DNA of 64,000 nucleotides from Pinibacter soli (GTDB taxonomy: Bacteria > Bacteroidota > Bacteroidia > Chitinophagales > Chitinophagaceae). Shown in pieces: positions 33,920 through 42,366 of the stretch (its first letter is position 1; each line of letters begins with the position of its first letter). The notes under the pieces are model-generated. The model saw only the letters and a program-made list of their open reading frames with translations, was not told the DNA's origin and made no database searches. The translations under genes were made by a program, and so were the position numbers. The stretch covers positions 972,155 through 1,036,154 of the forward strand of contig NZ_JASBRG010000007.1 of the NCBI RefSeq assembly GCF_029961145.1. The letters run 5' to 3'.

Positions 33920-34081
33920 GATAATATTTTTTGTACCGCTATGCGGCATTGTTGATTTTTTGATAGCTATGTTCCGGCTTAAATATTGGCCGTAACATCT
34001 TTTATTCACACTAAAATAACGATTAAATTGAAACAACGGCATAAGTGCCATCAGGTTACGAAACGTAACGTTGAGAAGGTA

Positions 34082-34480
34082 TTAAATTCTGAAAACGCTG
34101 TTGAGCACACATTTAGAGACGCCACAAATCGGAGGTGGCGCATGTGAGTTGTAAGTATAATTTTTGTCGCTGATCACCGGTGCATAATGATCTAACTGCC
34201 ATGTGTGGTACGGTAAAATTGCAACCGGAACGTTTATTTCATAATCAAGAGAAACGAGTTTGTGGGCATCCTGAAGCTTTATCACTTTCACCTCGTCCTT
34301 GCAACATTTGTTCTTGCCATTCTCCATGCCGCATTTGCTGCAGGTTTTGGAATGCTCATGTTTGGCAAGAGTAAGTTCAGAACAAGCCAGTTTACCCATG
34401 CAATAATGCATTTCCAGCACCAGGCCACTCGTAATAGCCAGGTAAAGAACCGCCAACGCTATGGTAAATAATTTCTTCAT
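34082..34480 (-). CDS. HYC_CC_PP family exported protein
   Basis: 132 residues. The signal segment MKKLFTIALAVLYLAITSGLVLEMHYCMGKL contains the HYC motif at the junction. KTCSKCGMENGKNKCCKDE supplies the CC motif, and YNSHAPPPICG gives the PP motif. These three landmarks name the family, which is confined to Bacteroidota and found near metal-handling genes. Extra Cys pairs suggest metal binding. A TATTTTTG box at 34491-34498 lies 10 nt before the ATG. It is followed 162 bp downstream by the HMA gene. Confidence 0.88.
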   Translation of the reverse strand: MKKLFTIALAVLYLAITSGLVLEMHYCMGKLACSELTLAKHEHSKTCSKCGMENGKNKCCKDEVKVIKLQDAHKLVSLDYEINVPVAILPYHTWQLDHYAPVISDKNYTYNSHAPPPICGVSKCVLNSVFRI

Positions 34481-34490
34481 GAGTGAGTTA

Positions 34491-34498
34491 CAAAAATA
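34491..34498 (-). promoter_or_regulatory. Probable -7 box of the HYC_CC_PP gene
   Basis: TATTTTTG on the minus strand matches TAnnTTTG and ends 10 nt before the ATG. No clear -33 TTG is found. Confidence 0.45.
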
Positions 34499-34565
34499 GG
34501 CGACAAGAGCCTACTTAAAGACGATTTTGGATGAAAGGGCAAAAAATTAACAAAATCAGAGATTG

Positions 34566-34722
34566 GCACGCAGATGACGCTGATTGGACTGATTTTCACT
34601 GATTTGTTTTAAGGGAATAACTGACTCGCGACACAATCCGGTGTCAGGATTAATGAGTTTTTTTCATAATTGGAGAAAAAATCCGTGTAAATCAGTCCAA
34701 TCAGCATCATCTGCGTGCTCTC
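34566..34722. repeat. Inverted repeat CACGCAGATGACGCTGATTGG
   Basis: The arms 34566-34597 and about 34687-34718 are complementary with few mismatches (left arm cacgcagatgacgctgat, right arm ends atcatctgcgtgc). The spacer of about 90 nt carries aattgactcgcgac and similar unique sequence. The arms are built of GCAGATxxxGCTGATT words known from many bacterial genomes. Confidence 0.85.
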
Positions 34723-34733
34723 TTAATGCTCTC

Positions 34734-36758
34734 TTAGTTTACGAAAGTCCAGTAAATTCCCACCCTCAGTTGCACACCGGGATATGGATAATTTGCTGTT
34801 GCAAGGTTGTTATTGGTGAAAGAGAAACCGTTTTTGAAACTGATTGTGTTAAGATTTTCGAGGCGTACATAAGAAACGAAAGAGCGAATGCGGAAGTGCA
34901 AATAGCCATCAATTTCCGGAGCTTTCAAATTAACCACACGGTCGTCCTGAAAATAGAACTGGCCAAACAACGGAGAATAACCATCGGCCTTGTACGGAGA
35001 ATTATATTTTATTTCCAAACCGGTGTTCAGCACCAGGTTTTTAAAGCCAAGATTTCCTTCGTACCCGATCCTGTTTCTCGTGTAGAACAAAGGAACATTT
35101 ACAGGGCCGTCACCAATTCTTTGTTGCAATGCAACTTGTGCATGCCAGATCAGATGCCTTGTAAGTTTGAAATCTTTGTCCGCATTTACCTGCAACAGGT
35201 TAAACGGCGAGCTCGCCTGGTCAGGATGATAGTAACCGTTAAAATAAGTGAAATTAGTCGCAAGAAAATATGCTCCTGACAGTTTCATTTTCAGGTACGG
35301 CACATCAACTGTTCCGAAGAACTTAATGATATTTTCTTTATTGAATGTCTGTTTGGTAAATCCGAAACTTCCTTCGCCGCTGAAAATGTATGATGGCGTT
35401 CTGTTAGTTATTTGGGTTCCCACCTGAAGCGTACCAAATCTTCTTCCAAGATATCTCTGAAGATGCCCGTAAATGCTGAAGTCTCCCGCATTATATCCTG
35501 TAGGATACAAATTACCGGCAGCTTCAAAATCCCATTTTTTGTTCCGTGTTTTATTACGGTACTCTCCGTGCAGGATTGTATTGTACAGCGTTCTTCCGTT
35601 GGAAGTAAAAGTTCCTTTGAGATTCTCGATCGAAGCGCCCAATTTTAAATATTGCTGCGGGTTGTGAGAATCAGGGAATGTATAAAATGAAAAGTCGTTC
35701 ACCAGCTGCGTCCACTTTTCTTCTACAACGAAATTTGTTGGAGGCGGCGCAAAGAAATCGTATTTGTCTACGTAGTAAGAATCAGGCGACTGATCCACAA
35801 ATGCATAGTCGAACTTATTGTATTGAACAGTGTATTCAACACGCAGGCGCGGATAAAATAAATGGGTAACCGTAGAGTCGGTTACAGTAGAATCTTTTTG
35901 CCCGAAATCGTACTGCTGCCTTAACAAGATAGCAGAATTCTTGTCCTTTGTTCCGGTTGATATTTTACTATTGAATACTGCAAACCCCGGTGCTATGTAG
36001 TTTCCCAATTGCACTGGAATGGTTACCCTGTCTTTGTATGTAACTGTGTTCTGCAGATCCGCTTCGTTTTGTATACCGCCATTTTCAGACCCCTGTAGTT
36101 TGTTAGACAATGCAATAAACTGAAGGTGATATCTTTTATTTTTTGACTGGTAAGCAGTGTTGAAACGAATATTACTGTGGTTGGTATTTTGATTTTTGAA
36201 CCATCCCGGCGAGTTAATCAACCTGAACTGGAACCCTGCGTTCCAATTGGGCGTCATGTTTTGTGTATGCGTAAAACCGATTATCTGCTCTTTTTTACTT
36301 CCGAGCAAATAGCCGAGTTCAGAATATGGTTTTGTGGTAGTATAAAAACGTGTGTCTTCAATTGTAAACTTGTATACATCGTATGCATGAAAACCCGGAT
36401 CCCAGCCGTCTTTCATATTTGGCGCAAACAGTAATGATTTGGCAGCAGCACCATTATTGCCCAGTGTCATGTAATGCGCAGGAATAGGAAAACGTTTAGT
36501 AAAATCACTGATGGAGGAATCCATTTTACTTTGACGCGTGGTATCAAGAAAGCGATAGGAAATGGTCAGAGAATCTTCCAAACCCGTTCTATGGCGTAGA
36601 CTGTCATTACCGCCGCCGGTACTTCCGCCGCCCATTCCTTTGAAGCGGTTTCCCACGTTTTGAATAGGATTCTGCGCAGAAGCTTGCATTGCAATTACAA
36701 TAATTGCAATGACGGTCATACTATATCTGAAATACTTCAAGAGTTTTTGCTGCGCCAA
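34734..36758 (-). CDS. Putative outer-membrane porin (Porin_10 family)
   Basis: 674 residues if the TTG at 36758 is used. The first in-frame ATG is at 36719, but the TTG start restores a positively charged stretch (QQKLLKYFRYS) ahead of the hydrophobic signal TVIAIIVIAMQASAQ. The mature part begins with Gly-rich sequence and DSLRHRTGLEDSLTISYRFLD. A long beta-barrel follows with aromatic strand ends and the final VQLRVGIYWTFVN. The layout fits the Bacteroidota Porin_10 family. The cargo is unknown. The purine nucleoside phosphorylase gene lies 31 bp upstream on the same strand. Confidence 0.85.
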   Translation of the reverse strand: MAQQKLLKYFRYSMTVIAIIVIAMQASAQNPIQNVGNRFKGMGGGSTGGGNDSLRHRTGLEDSLTISYRFLDTTRQSKMDSSISDFTKRFPIPAHYMTLGNNGAAAKSLLFAPNMKDGWDPGFHAYDVYKFTIEDTRFYTTTKPYSELGYLLGSKKEQIIGFTHTQNMTPNWNAGFQFRLINSPGWFKNQNTNHSNIRFNTAYQSKNKRYHLQFIALSNKLQGSENGGIQNEADLQNTVTYKDRVTIPVQLGNYIAPGFAVFNSKISTGTKDKNSAILLRQQYDFGQKDSTVTDSTVTHLFYPRLRVEYTVQYNKFDYAFVDQSPDSYYVDKYDFFAPPPTNFVVEEKWTQLVNDFSFYTFPDSHNPQQYLKLGASIENLKGTFTSNGRTLYNTILHGEYRNKTRNKKWDFEAAGNLYPTGYNAGDFSIYGHLQRYLGRRFGTLQVGTQITNRTPSYIFSGEGSFGFTKQTFNKENIIKFFGTVDVPYLKMKLSGAYFLATNFTYFNGYYHPDQASSPFNLLQVNADKDFKLTRHLIWHAQVALQQRIGDGPVNVPLFYTRNRIGYEGNLGFKNLVLNTGLEIKYNSPYKADGYSPLFGQFYFQDDRVVNLKAPEIDGYLHFRIRSFVSYVRLENLNTISFKNGFSFTNNNLATANYPYPGVQLRVGIYWTFVN

Positions 36759-36789
36759 AACTGGAAATGTAATTTAATATGTAAAGATG

Positions 36790-37611
36790 TTACAGGCCGG
36801 CAATCAATCCTTTAAAAATGGTTGTCAATTTCGGCTCAGCCGCATGTGCAGCTTCCAGCACTTCTTCATGCGTGATTACATTTTCTTCTTCACGAATACC
36901 AAGATCTGTAATTACGCTGATCGCAAATACCGGTAGATTCATGTGTTGCGCCACGATCACCTCCTGCACAGTGCTCATCCCTACTGCATCGGCACCTATA
37001 ATATGCAGCATTTTGTATTCTGCCCTTGTTTCAAAGGTTGGACCGGTAACGCCAACGTACACACCGCTTTTTATATCGATGCCGGCACCTGCAGCGATCG
37101 ATTTTGCGGAAGCGATCATTTGTTTGCTGTAAGGCTCGCTCATGTCCGGAAAGCGTGTTCCCAAAGAATCTTCGTTTTTACCGATGAGTGGATTTACCTG
37201 GAACATGCTGATGTGATCAGTTATGATCATCAAATCGCCCACTTTAAAATCGAGGTTCATACCACCCGCTGCATTGCTTAGGAAAAGCGTTTCAATACCC
37301 AGCAATCTCATTACACGAATGGGAAATGTTACGTCCAACGCAGAATAGCCTTCGTAAAAGTGAAAACGTCCGGCCATTGCCACAATCGGTTTTCCGGCAA
37401 GCTGGCCGAAGATCAGTTTTCCCTGGTGTCCAATAACAGTAGACACAGGAAAGTGTGGAATTTTATCGTAAGGGATTTCTTTTTCAACGACGATTTCTTT
37501 TACAAGGTTACCAAGGCCGCTACCTAACACTATACCAGCCAATGGTTTAGCTGAATATTGGCTTTGAATGTAGGCAACTGTTTCTTTCAATTTGTCGAGT
37601 AGTGCTGACAT
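36790..37611 (-). CDS. Purine nucleoside phosphorylase (trimeric type)
   Basis: About 273 residues from ATG at 37611 (MSALLDKLKETVAYIQ). It phosphorolyses purine nucleosides to base and ribose 1-phosphate. The motifs are GIVLGSGLGNL, FPVSTVIGHQGKLIFG, MAGRFHFYEGY, LFLSNAAGGMN, VYVGVTGPTFETRAEY and GADAVGMSTVQEVIVA, all of the PNP/MTAP family. Near the C-terminus TDLG replaces the vertebrate TNKV, as in many bacterial guanosine/inosine-type enzymes. A TATATTTG box lies at 37686-37693 on the minus strand. It may be cotranscribed with the porin downstream. Confidence 0.95.
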   Translation of the reverse strand: MSALLDKLKETVAYIQSQYSAKPLAGIVLGSGLGNLVKEIVVEKEIPYDKIPHFPVSTVIGHQGKLIFGQLAGKPIVAMAGRFHFYEGYSALDVTFPIRVMRLLGIETLFLSNAAGGMNLDFKVGDLMIITDHISMFQVNPLIGKNEDSLGTRFPDMSEPYSKQMIASAKSIAAGAGIDIKSGVYVGVTGPTFETRAEYKMLHIIGADAVGMSTVQEVIVAQHMNLPVFAISVITDLGIREEENVITHEEVLEAAHAAEPKLTTIFKGLIAGL

Positions 37612-37685
37612 AAATTTTGCTTTTAAAATTCCTTGTAACCTGTTGCTTTGCAATTATTTTAATGAACCCTTGCCATAAGCGGGAG

Positions 37686-37693
37686 CAAATATA
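37686..37693 (-). promoter_or_regulatory. Probable -7 box of the purine nucleoside phosphorylase gene
   Basis: TATATTTG on the minus strand matches TAnnTTTG, 74 nt before the ATG at 37611. It lies just downstream of an inverted-arm element. Confidence 0.45.
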
Positions 37694-37711
37694 AGAAAGC
37701 AGGGATAATAA

Positions 37712-37873
37712 AGAATTAGAAATTAGGAATTAGGGTTTAGGAATTAGGAATACTTTGGCTGTAAACATGTATTTAAGCAGCTTGTTTACTAAATAGTACG
37801 GCTCATTAAATCAAGAAGTAATGGGATACAGAAATCACTCCTAATTCCTAAACCCTAATTCCTAATTCCTAAA
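37712..37873. repeat. Paired inverted arms (AATTAGGAATTAGGGTTTAGG words)
   Basis: The left arm 37712-37751 and right arm 37839-37873 are almost perfect complements of iterated aattagga words. The spacer of about 87 nt contains a GTAAAC...GTTTAC stem. The right arm overlaps the stop of the surface lipoprotein gene. Confidence 0.85.
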
Positions 37874-39011
37874 GGCCCAGATCTCTTGCTCCACTGATCT
37901 CCGTCGATATCTCTCCTAGCAGCATATTACCCTTATCATTTTGTCCGGTGTAGACTTTAACGAAATCAATTGATGGTATTTTTATTGACTGTCCGTTAGC
38001 GTCGACTGCCCAATCTATATTGAAAGAATTGAAATGATTTTTTGCATAATCATCGCCGGAAGAATAGTTATCGGCGTAACCAAAAGAAAATCCGGTATTG
38101 ATGTAAATAAAACCGTTATCCATTAAACCAAAGGTATTTTTTAACAGAGCTCCCGTAAATGAGATTGAATCCTGGTTTGCTGCGAATGATGGATAATAGC
38201 AGTGATCGTGAAAAGGATTGATCTCAACTGCACCCATGTTTCCCAAATTATCTTTCCACTGAACATCGGCAGTTGATTTAGGATTGTAATAAGTGATGGT
38301 GTATTTCTTTTTGGTTGTTCCGGCGTTGTATTCGCTTCCGGCCAGCTCGTACCATTCATCATCGGGTAAACCATTGCCGTTTTTATCCTGGCTCACCATT
38401 ACTATGCCCGGCTCTGACCACTCCATTGGCGGCGGCAAAGGATTTCCGTAAATGGCCAGATCAAATCCCGGCTTGTTGAGAATCGAGTGGTCAAATCCAA
38501 AAACAACATATCCGCCGTAAGCACCTAAATGCAACAACGCATCTGTCCCGCCGACAATTCCCTTCGGAGCATTTTTATCTCCTAGTCCTTCTTCGTTCAC
38601 AAACTGGCCGGGAGCTGGCAAATAATCAAACACGACGCTGATATATTTGTTGCTGGCAGTGGTTATGGGTCTTATAGGTGCAGCAACCCGGAGTAAAATA
38701 TTTTTTGTAAAATGCCCTTCCGCATTGCCGCCCGCATACATAAGTTTGTAATCGCCGGCCACGGTTGGCTTGTATTTAAACTCCGCAGTTTTTGAAAACA
38801 AAGAATCGTTCAGTTTCCATGAGTGCTCCACTTGTATGTTGTTATTAACGGTTGCCTTAATAATCACGCTATCGCCAAATGCAACCGAAAGTGTGTCCGT
38901 TGTAACAGACAATGAGATCACCGGCACAGGAGATGCGTCATCTTTCTTACAGGAGTATACAGATAAAATAATAATGGTTAAGGCCAAAAGCCAATTGAGT
39001 TTCTGATTCAT
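37869..39011 (-). CDS. Surface lipoprotein of the cobalamin operon, unclassified
   Basis: 380 residues. The lipoprotein signal is MNQKLNWLLALTIIILSVYSCKKDD with lipobox Cys21. An N-terminal PKD/Ig-like module (DTLSVAFGDSVIIKATV...EFKYKPTVAGDYKLMYAGGN) precedes a larger domain with YVVFGFDHSILNKPGFDLAIYGNP, QDKNGNGLPDDEWYELAGSEY and INPFHDHCYYPSF. The GNGLPDDEWYEL segment looks like a calcium-binding Asp loop. Similar cell-surface proteins accompany btuB in Bacteroidota. BtuH-like cobalamin capture is possible but not shown. It is the last gene of the riboswitch-headed operon. Confidence 0.78.
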   Translation of the reverse strand: MNQKLNWLLALTIIILSVYSCKKDDASPVPVISLSVTTDTLSVAFGDSVIIKATVNNNIQVEHSWKLNDSLFSKTAEFKYKPTVAGDYKLMYAGGNAEGHFTKNILLRVAAPIRPITTASNKYISVVFDYLPAPGQFVNEEGLGDKNAPKGIVGGTDALLHLGAYGGYVVFGFDHSILNKPGFDLAIYGNPLPPPMEWSEPGIVMVSQDKNGNGLPDDEWYELAGSEYNAGTTKKKYTITYYNPKSTADVQWKDNLGNMGAVEINPFHDHCYYPSFAANQDSISFTGALLKNTFGLMDNGFIYINTGFSFGYADNYSSGDDYAKNHFNSFNIDWAVDANGQSIKIPSIDFVKVYTGQNDKGNMLLGEISTEISGARDLGL

Positions 39012-39040
39012 CAGAATGTGTGTCTTAAGGTTTAAAAATG

Positions 39041-40186
39041 TTATGGTAAAAACGCGAAGTGTGCGGGAATATCACCCGCTGTTACGCTCCATCTTCTACG
39101 TCCCGCCCGGTCGAAACAATGGACAGCTCCCGGCGTGACGTAATCCTTTGCATCGGTTACATATATGTCGCCGTTGGTTTCGTTAACAGCGAGACCGTAA
39201 GGAATTTTGATTTGTTTTTGTATGCTGTCTGCAATGAAATTTTTAGAAATAATTTGCTTTTCCGGCACGTTAATCAACGCGTAACTCGTGACATTTTTAT
39301 TGGTAATATAGCTCCACTCAACGCTGTACACATATGCGGAATCGCCTTGTATACAAATGTTTTCAGCGGCTATATTAAACGAGTCCGTAACCTGATCTGT
39401 TTTGGTATCGATAACAAACAGATTTGAATGTATGTCATAGTAATCGCCACGTGAAGTCACAAACAAATTGCCGTAGTTATCTTTTTTGACGTGATGCAAG
39501 TTGATCGCAACGTCTATGCGTTTTATTTCTTTGAACGTAGAAAGATCTACCACAGAAATGGTTCGCTCGTAATTGGGTGGACTATATCCGCCGGAGTTGG
39601 CAACATACAACTTGTTGTTTACGATGGCCATTTCTTCCGGCTGTCTACCCACCGTTACCCTGCGTAGTATTTGCAACGATGCGGTGTCTATTTCCGCGAC
39701 AAAACCTTCTGGGGCATTAGGATCACCTACTATTCCCGCATACGAACTAACGTATACTTTGCCGTTGGCAAATGTTACATAGCGGCAATTGGGAATGTTG
39801 ATCTGTCCGATTCTTTTCGCGGTATGTGCCTGCAAAACCTCTACTTTGTCAGACATATTAATCACTGCATAAAGTTTCGCTCCATAAATCTGTATATCAT
39901 TTCCCACATCGCCTAACTCCTTTGTAGCAGTAGGATTGATCTCGTTGTAGATATTCCGTTTGTAAACACCTGTTCTAAAATCATAAAAATCCAGCGAGGC
40001 CTTATTCATGCCCATATTGCCTTCATTCAACAAGTAAAAGCCGCTGCCCAGCATCGAATCCGGCTGTACCTCTACCTCTTCATGACGTACAATCGATGGG
40101 TCTTTACGGCAGCTTGCTAAACCAGTTACCAACAGCAATAACAACCATACTGTCCTTATTTTATTTCTCATAAATTGCATTTTCAT
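39041..40186 (-). CDS. BtuG-like beta-propeller lipoprotein (cobalamin capture)
   Basis: About 381 residues. The frame extends to a GTG at 40237, but ATGs at 40186, 40180 and 40171 precede the signal MRNKIRTVWLLLLLVTGLASC; the 40171 start is equally likely. A seven-bladed YncE-like propeller follows: FYLLNEGNMGMNKASLDFYDF, GNDIQIYGAKLYAVINMSDKVEV, VTFANGKVYVSSYAG, EEMAIVNNKLYVANSG, and later blades. The LLNEGNMGxNKASLDFYD opening resembles BtuG, the surface protein that caps BtuB and binds B12 very tightly in Bacteroides. Its place beside a BtuB-like receptor under a B12 riboswitch agrees. Confidence 0.85.
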   Translation of the reverse strand: MKMQFMRNKIRTVWLLLLLVTGLASCRKDPSIVRHEEVEVQPDSMLGSGFYLLNEGNMGMNKASLDFYDFRTGVYKRNIYNEINPTATKELGDVGNDIQIYGAKLYAVINMSDKVEVLQAHTAKRIGQINIPNCRYVTFANGKVYVSSYAGIVGDPNAPEGFVAEIDTASLQILRRVTVGRQPEEMAIVNNKLYVANSGGYSPPNYERTISVVDLSTFKEIKRIDVAINLHHVKKDNYGNLFVTSRGDYYDIHSNLFVIDTKTDQVTDSFNIAAENICIQGDSAYVYSVEWSYITNKNVTSYALINVPEKQIISKNFIADSIQKQIKIPYGLAVNETNGDIYVTDAKDYVTPGAVHCFDRAGRRRWSVTAGDIPAHFAFLP

Positions 40187-40189
40187 TCT

Positions 40190-40280
40190 ACTACTACTAA
40201 CATGTCGCCCCTCTGGGCTGGTATTTAATGATGACACGTTTATTTTCTCTTCTACTAACGTGTCGCCCCTCTGGGGCTTT
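40190..40280. repeat. Direct repeat with GTCGCCCCTCTGGG words
   Basis: ctactaacatgtcgcccctc and ctactaacgtgtcgcccctc occur near 40195 and 40254, each followed by tggg. Two copies of about 28 nt in the same orientation are about 60 nt apart, between the BtuB-like and BtuG-like genes. Confidence 0.8.
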
Positions 40281-40309
40281 GGTTACTCTCAACTTTCAAT
40301 TTTCAACTT

Positions 40310-42361
40310 TCAATTCCTCTCAATTCCTATCTCCGCTCCCACCCGATAGTATCTTCCCGGCATTGGAAAATTCAGCACCACATCATAGTATTGATTGAAC
40401 ACATTGTTTACTTCAAGCAATAACTTGGCGTTGATATGTTTGCAGGAAAACTTTTTCGATAATGAGAGATCGTGTGTATACCACGGCTGTACATAGTTGA
40501 CAGGAATATTCATTTTCTGGCTGTATCGCTCACCGGAATAGATGAAGCTGTAGTTGAAGCACCATGTTTTCCACAGCATGTTTACAATTGCAGAACCACT
40601 GTTTAAAGGCACGTACGGAATTTGCTGATTGTAATTGTCCGCTCCTTGTGTAATATCAACTGCATGCTGGTAAGTGTATTTCACCGTAGTGCTAATAACC
40701 AATTGCTGAAAACATTTCCACGATGTTTCAAGACTTGCATCAATGCCATGCACTTCCACTTTGCCAAGATTCAGCATCATCCAGCGATAGAGATTGGTAG
40801 TGGGCACGGCTACAATTTTATCTGTAACCGTGTTGTAATAGCCGTCTACCTGCAGCTGTATAAAACCAGGATTTGTGTTTGTAGCCTTCGCCCAGGTGAA
40901 ACCCAGGTCATACTGCTTTGTATACTCCGGTCGCAATGATGTGTTACCAATAAAAGTGTAGTACAGATCATTGAAGGTGGGAAGCCTGAATATACTTTTG
41001 TAAAATCCGCGAACACGCAAATTGCTTTTTGTAAAAGGCTTCCACGATGCTGATAAAAATGGTGTTAGCTTTTGTTTGTTACCTGCCGACTCATACTCTC
41101 TTACCTTATCCCAAACCATCGTCTGCAAAGCCCCGCCCTGCACAATAACATTATTAAAATGCAAGTCACTCGTCAGAGAAACCAAGCCCTGGTACCTTGT
41201 CGGATATGCGAAACGATATAGGTTAGCATCTAGTTTGTTCCACTGAAAATCGCCGGATATCGCTACGCTCCACCACTTCGTAATCCTGTACTGATTAGCG
41301 GAGGAAAAATAAATTTCCTGTTGCTTGTATCGATTATCGAGATAGCCAGCTGTTGTTACAAAATCCGGATCGAGATAGCGCATGTAATCATTGGCATACT
41401 TAACATTGAACAGGTAGTTGAATCGCTTGCTTATACTGTTGCCATAAGATGCCTGTAGAAAAACATTGCGATCCCATTGCCTTTGGTCACGCGAAAATTT
41501 ATTCGCAACCACCGCTCCGGGCAAGCCACGTGCTGCATCATAGAAATAAGCTTTGACGCGCCACTTACTGCTATCTTTAAGCATTCCGTAGAAACCAGCC
41601 TCTGCTCTCCACGCATTGATATCGGCATTTTCGCGATTCGCAGTAGTGTCATACGTACCGTTTGTGTAGCGGAATTTATATTTGCCGTCTGCATTGATCC
41701 ATTCTCCGCTAAAAGAAGAAGAAACATTCTTGCTGATCTTTTGCTCCCACAAAACCGATGGATCTAAGAGCCCGAACGAGCCTGTTTTGATCGCTGCTCT
41801 TACATGATAATTTGCTTTACCAAATTCAGGCGTGCGTGATTGCAGATAAATGGAAGCAGCTGATGCAAAAGCCTTGGCCGGTTGGAATATCTCACTCTTT
41901 TGCGCATTGTACAAGGAAATCTCTTCCATATTATCCAAAGAAAATTTACCAAGATCAACCTGTCCGTTTTGCGCATTCCCCAACTGCACGCCATCATAAA
42001 AAACGCCGGTATGGTTGCTTCCCATGCTACGCGTATCAACAGTTTTTAATCCTCCAATGCCGCCATAGTCTTTCAACTGTACACCGGAAAAATAACGGAT
42101 GGCGTCTGCTACCGACAAACTATTCATGTTCTGCAAAGCTTCTCCTTTCAATGACTGCACAGGTGTTACAGATTTGTTTTGCGATAGCATTTTGGACCTA
42201 ACCGTTACTTCTTCCAGTACACGAACCTTTACCGAATCTTGCGAATGTCGCGTGGTTTCATTTTGCTTCTGCGCAAATGCGCTGCGCTGACTTGCTGCGA
42301 ACAACAATATCATTGACAACACATTTGCCACAAAAGCCTTATGGTTTTTCATCAAGAACAT
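40310..42361 (-). CDS. BtuB-like TonB-dependent receptor
   Basis: 683 residues; an alternative ATG at 42352 gives MKNHKAFVANVLSM. The signal peptide ends near SAFAQ. A TonB-box-like EEVTVRS is followed by the plug (SLSVADAIRYFSGVQLKDYGGIGGLKTVDTR core: VADAIRYFSG, GGIGGLKT, GVFYDGVQL). A 22-strand barrel ends RYYRVGAEIGIERN. There is no carboxypeptidase-like domain, as expected for BtuB types. The cobalamin riboswitch upstream and the adjacent propeller lipoproteins make vitamin B12 the likely cargo. It starts 5 nt after the stop of the preceding gene. Confidence 0.9.
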   Translation of the reverse strand: MFLMKNHKAFVANVLSMILLFAASQRSAFAQKQNETTRHSQDSVKVRVLEEVTVRSKMLSQNKSVTPVQSLKGEALQNMNSLSVADAIRYFSGVQLKDYGGIGGLKTVDTRSMGSNHTGVFYDGVQLGNAQNGQVDLGKFSLDNMEEISLYNAQKSEIFQPAKAFASAASIYLQSRTPEFGKANYHVRAAIKTGSFGLLDPSVLWEQKISKNVSSSFSGEWINADGKYKFRYTNGTYDTTANRENADINAWRAEAGFYGMLKDSSKWRVKAYFYDAARGLPGAVVANKFSRDQRQWDRNVFLQASYGNSISKRFNYLFNVKYANDYMRYLDPDFVTTAGYLDNRYKQQEIYFSSANQYRITKWWSVAISGDFQWNKLDANLYRFAYPTRYQGLVSLTSDLHFNNVIVQGGALQTMVWDKVREYESAGNKQKLTPFLSASWKPFTKSNLRVRGFYKSIFRLPTFNDLYYTFIGNTSLRPEYTKQYDLGFTWAKATNTNPGFIQLQVDGYYNTVTDKIVAVPTTNLYRWMMLNLGKVEVHGIDASLETSWKCFQQLVISTTVKYTYQHAVDITQGADNYNQQIPYVPLNSGSAIVNMLWKTWCFNYSFIYSGERYSQKMNIPVNYVQPWYTHDLSLSKKFSCKHINAKLLLEVNNVFNQYYDVVLNFPMPGRYYRVGAEIGIERN

Positions 42362-42366
42362 TACTA

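Noticed and set aside
34641-35279. 212-codon plus-strand frame opposite the porin gene end
   Set aside because: It is antisense to beta-barrel coding sequence, with no motif, and begins in an inverted repeat.
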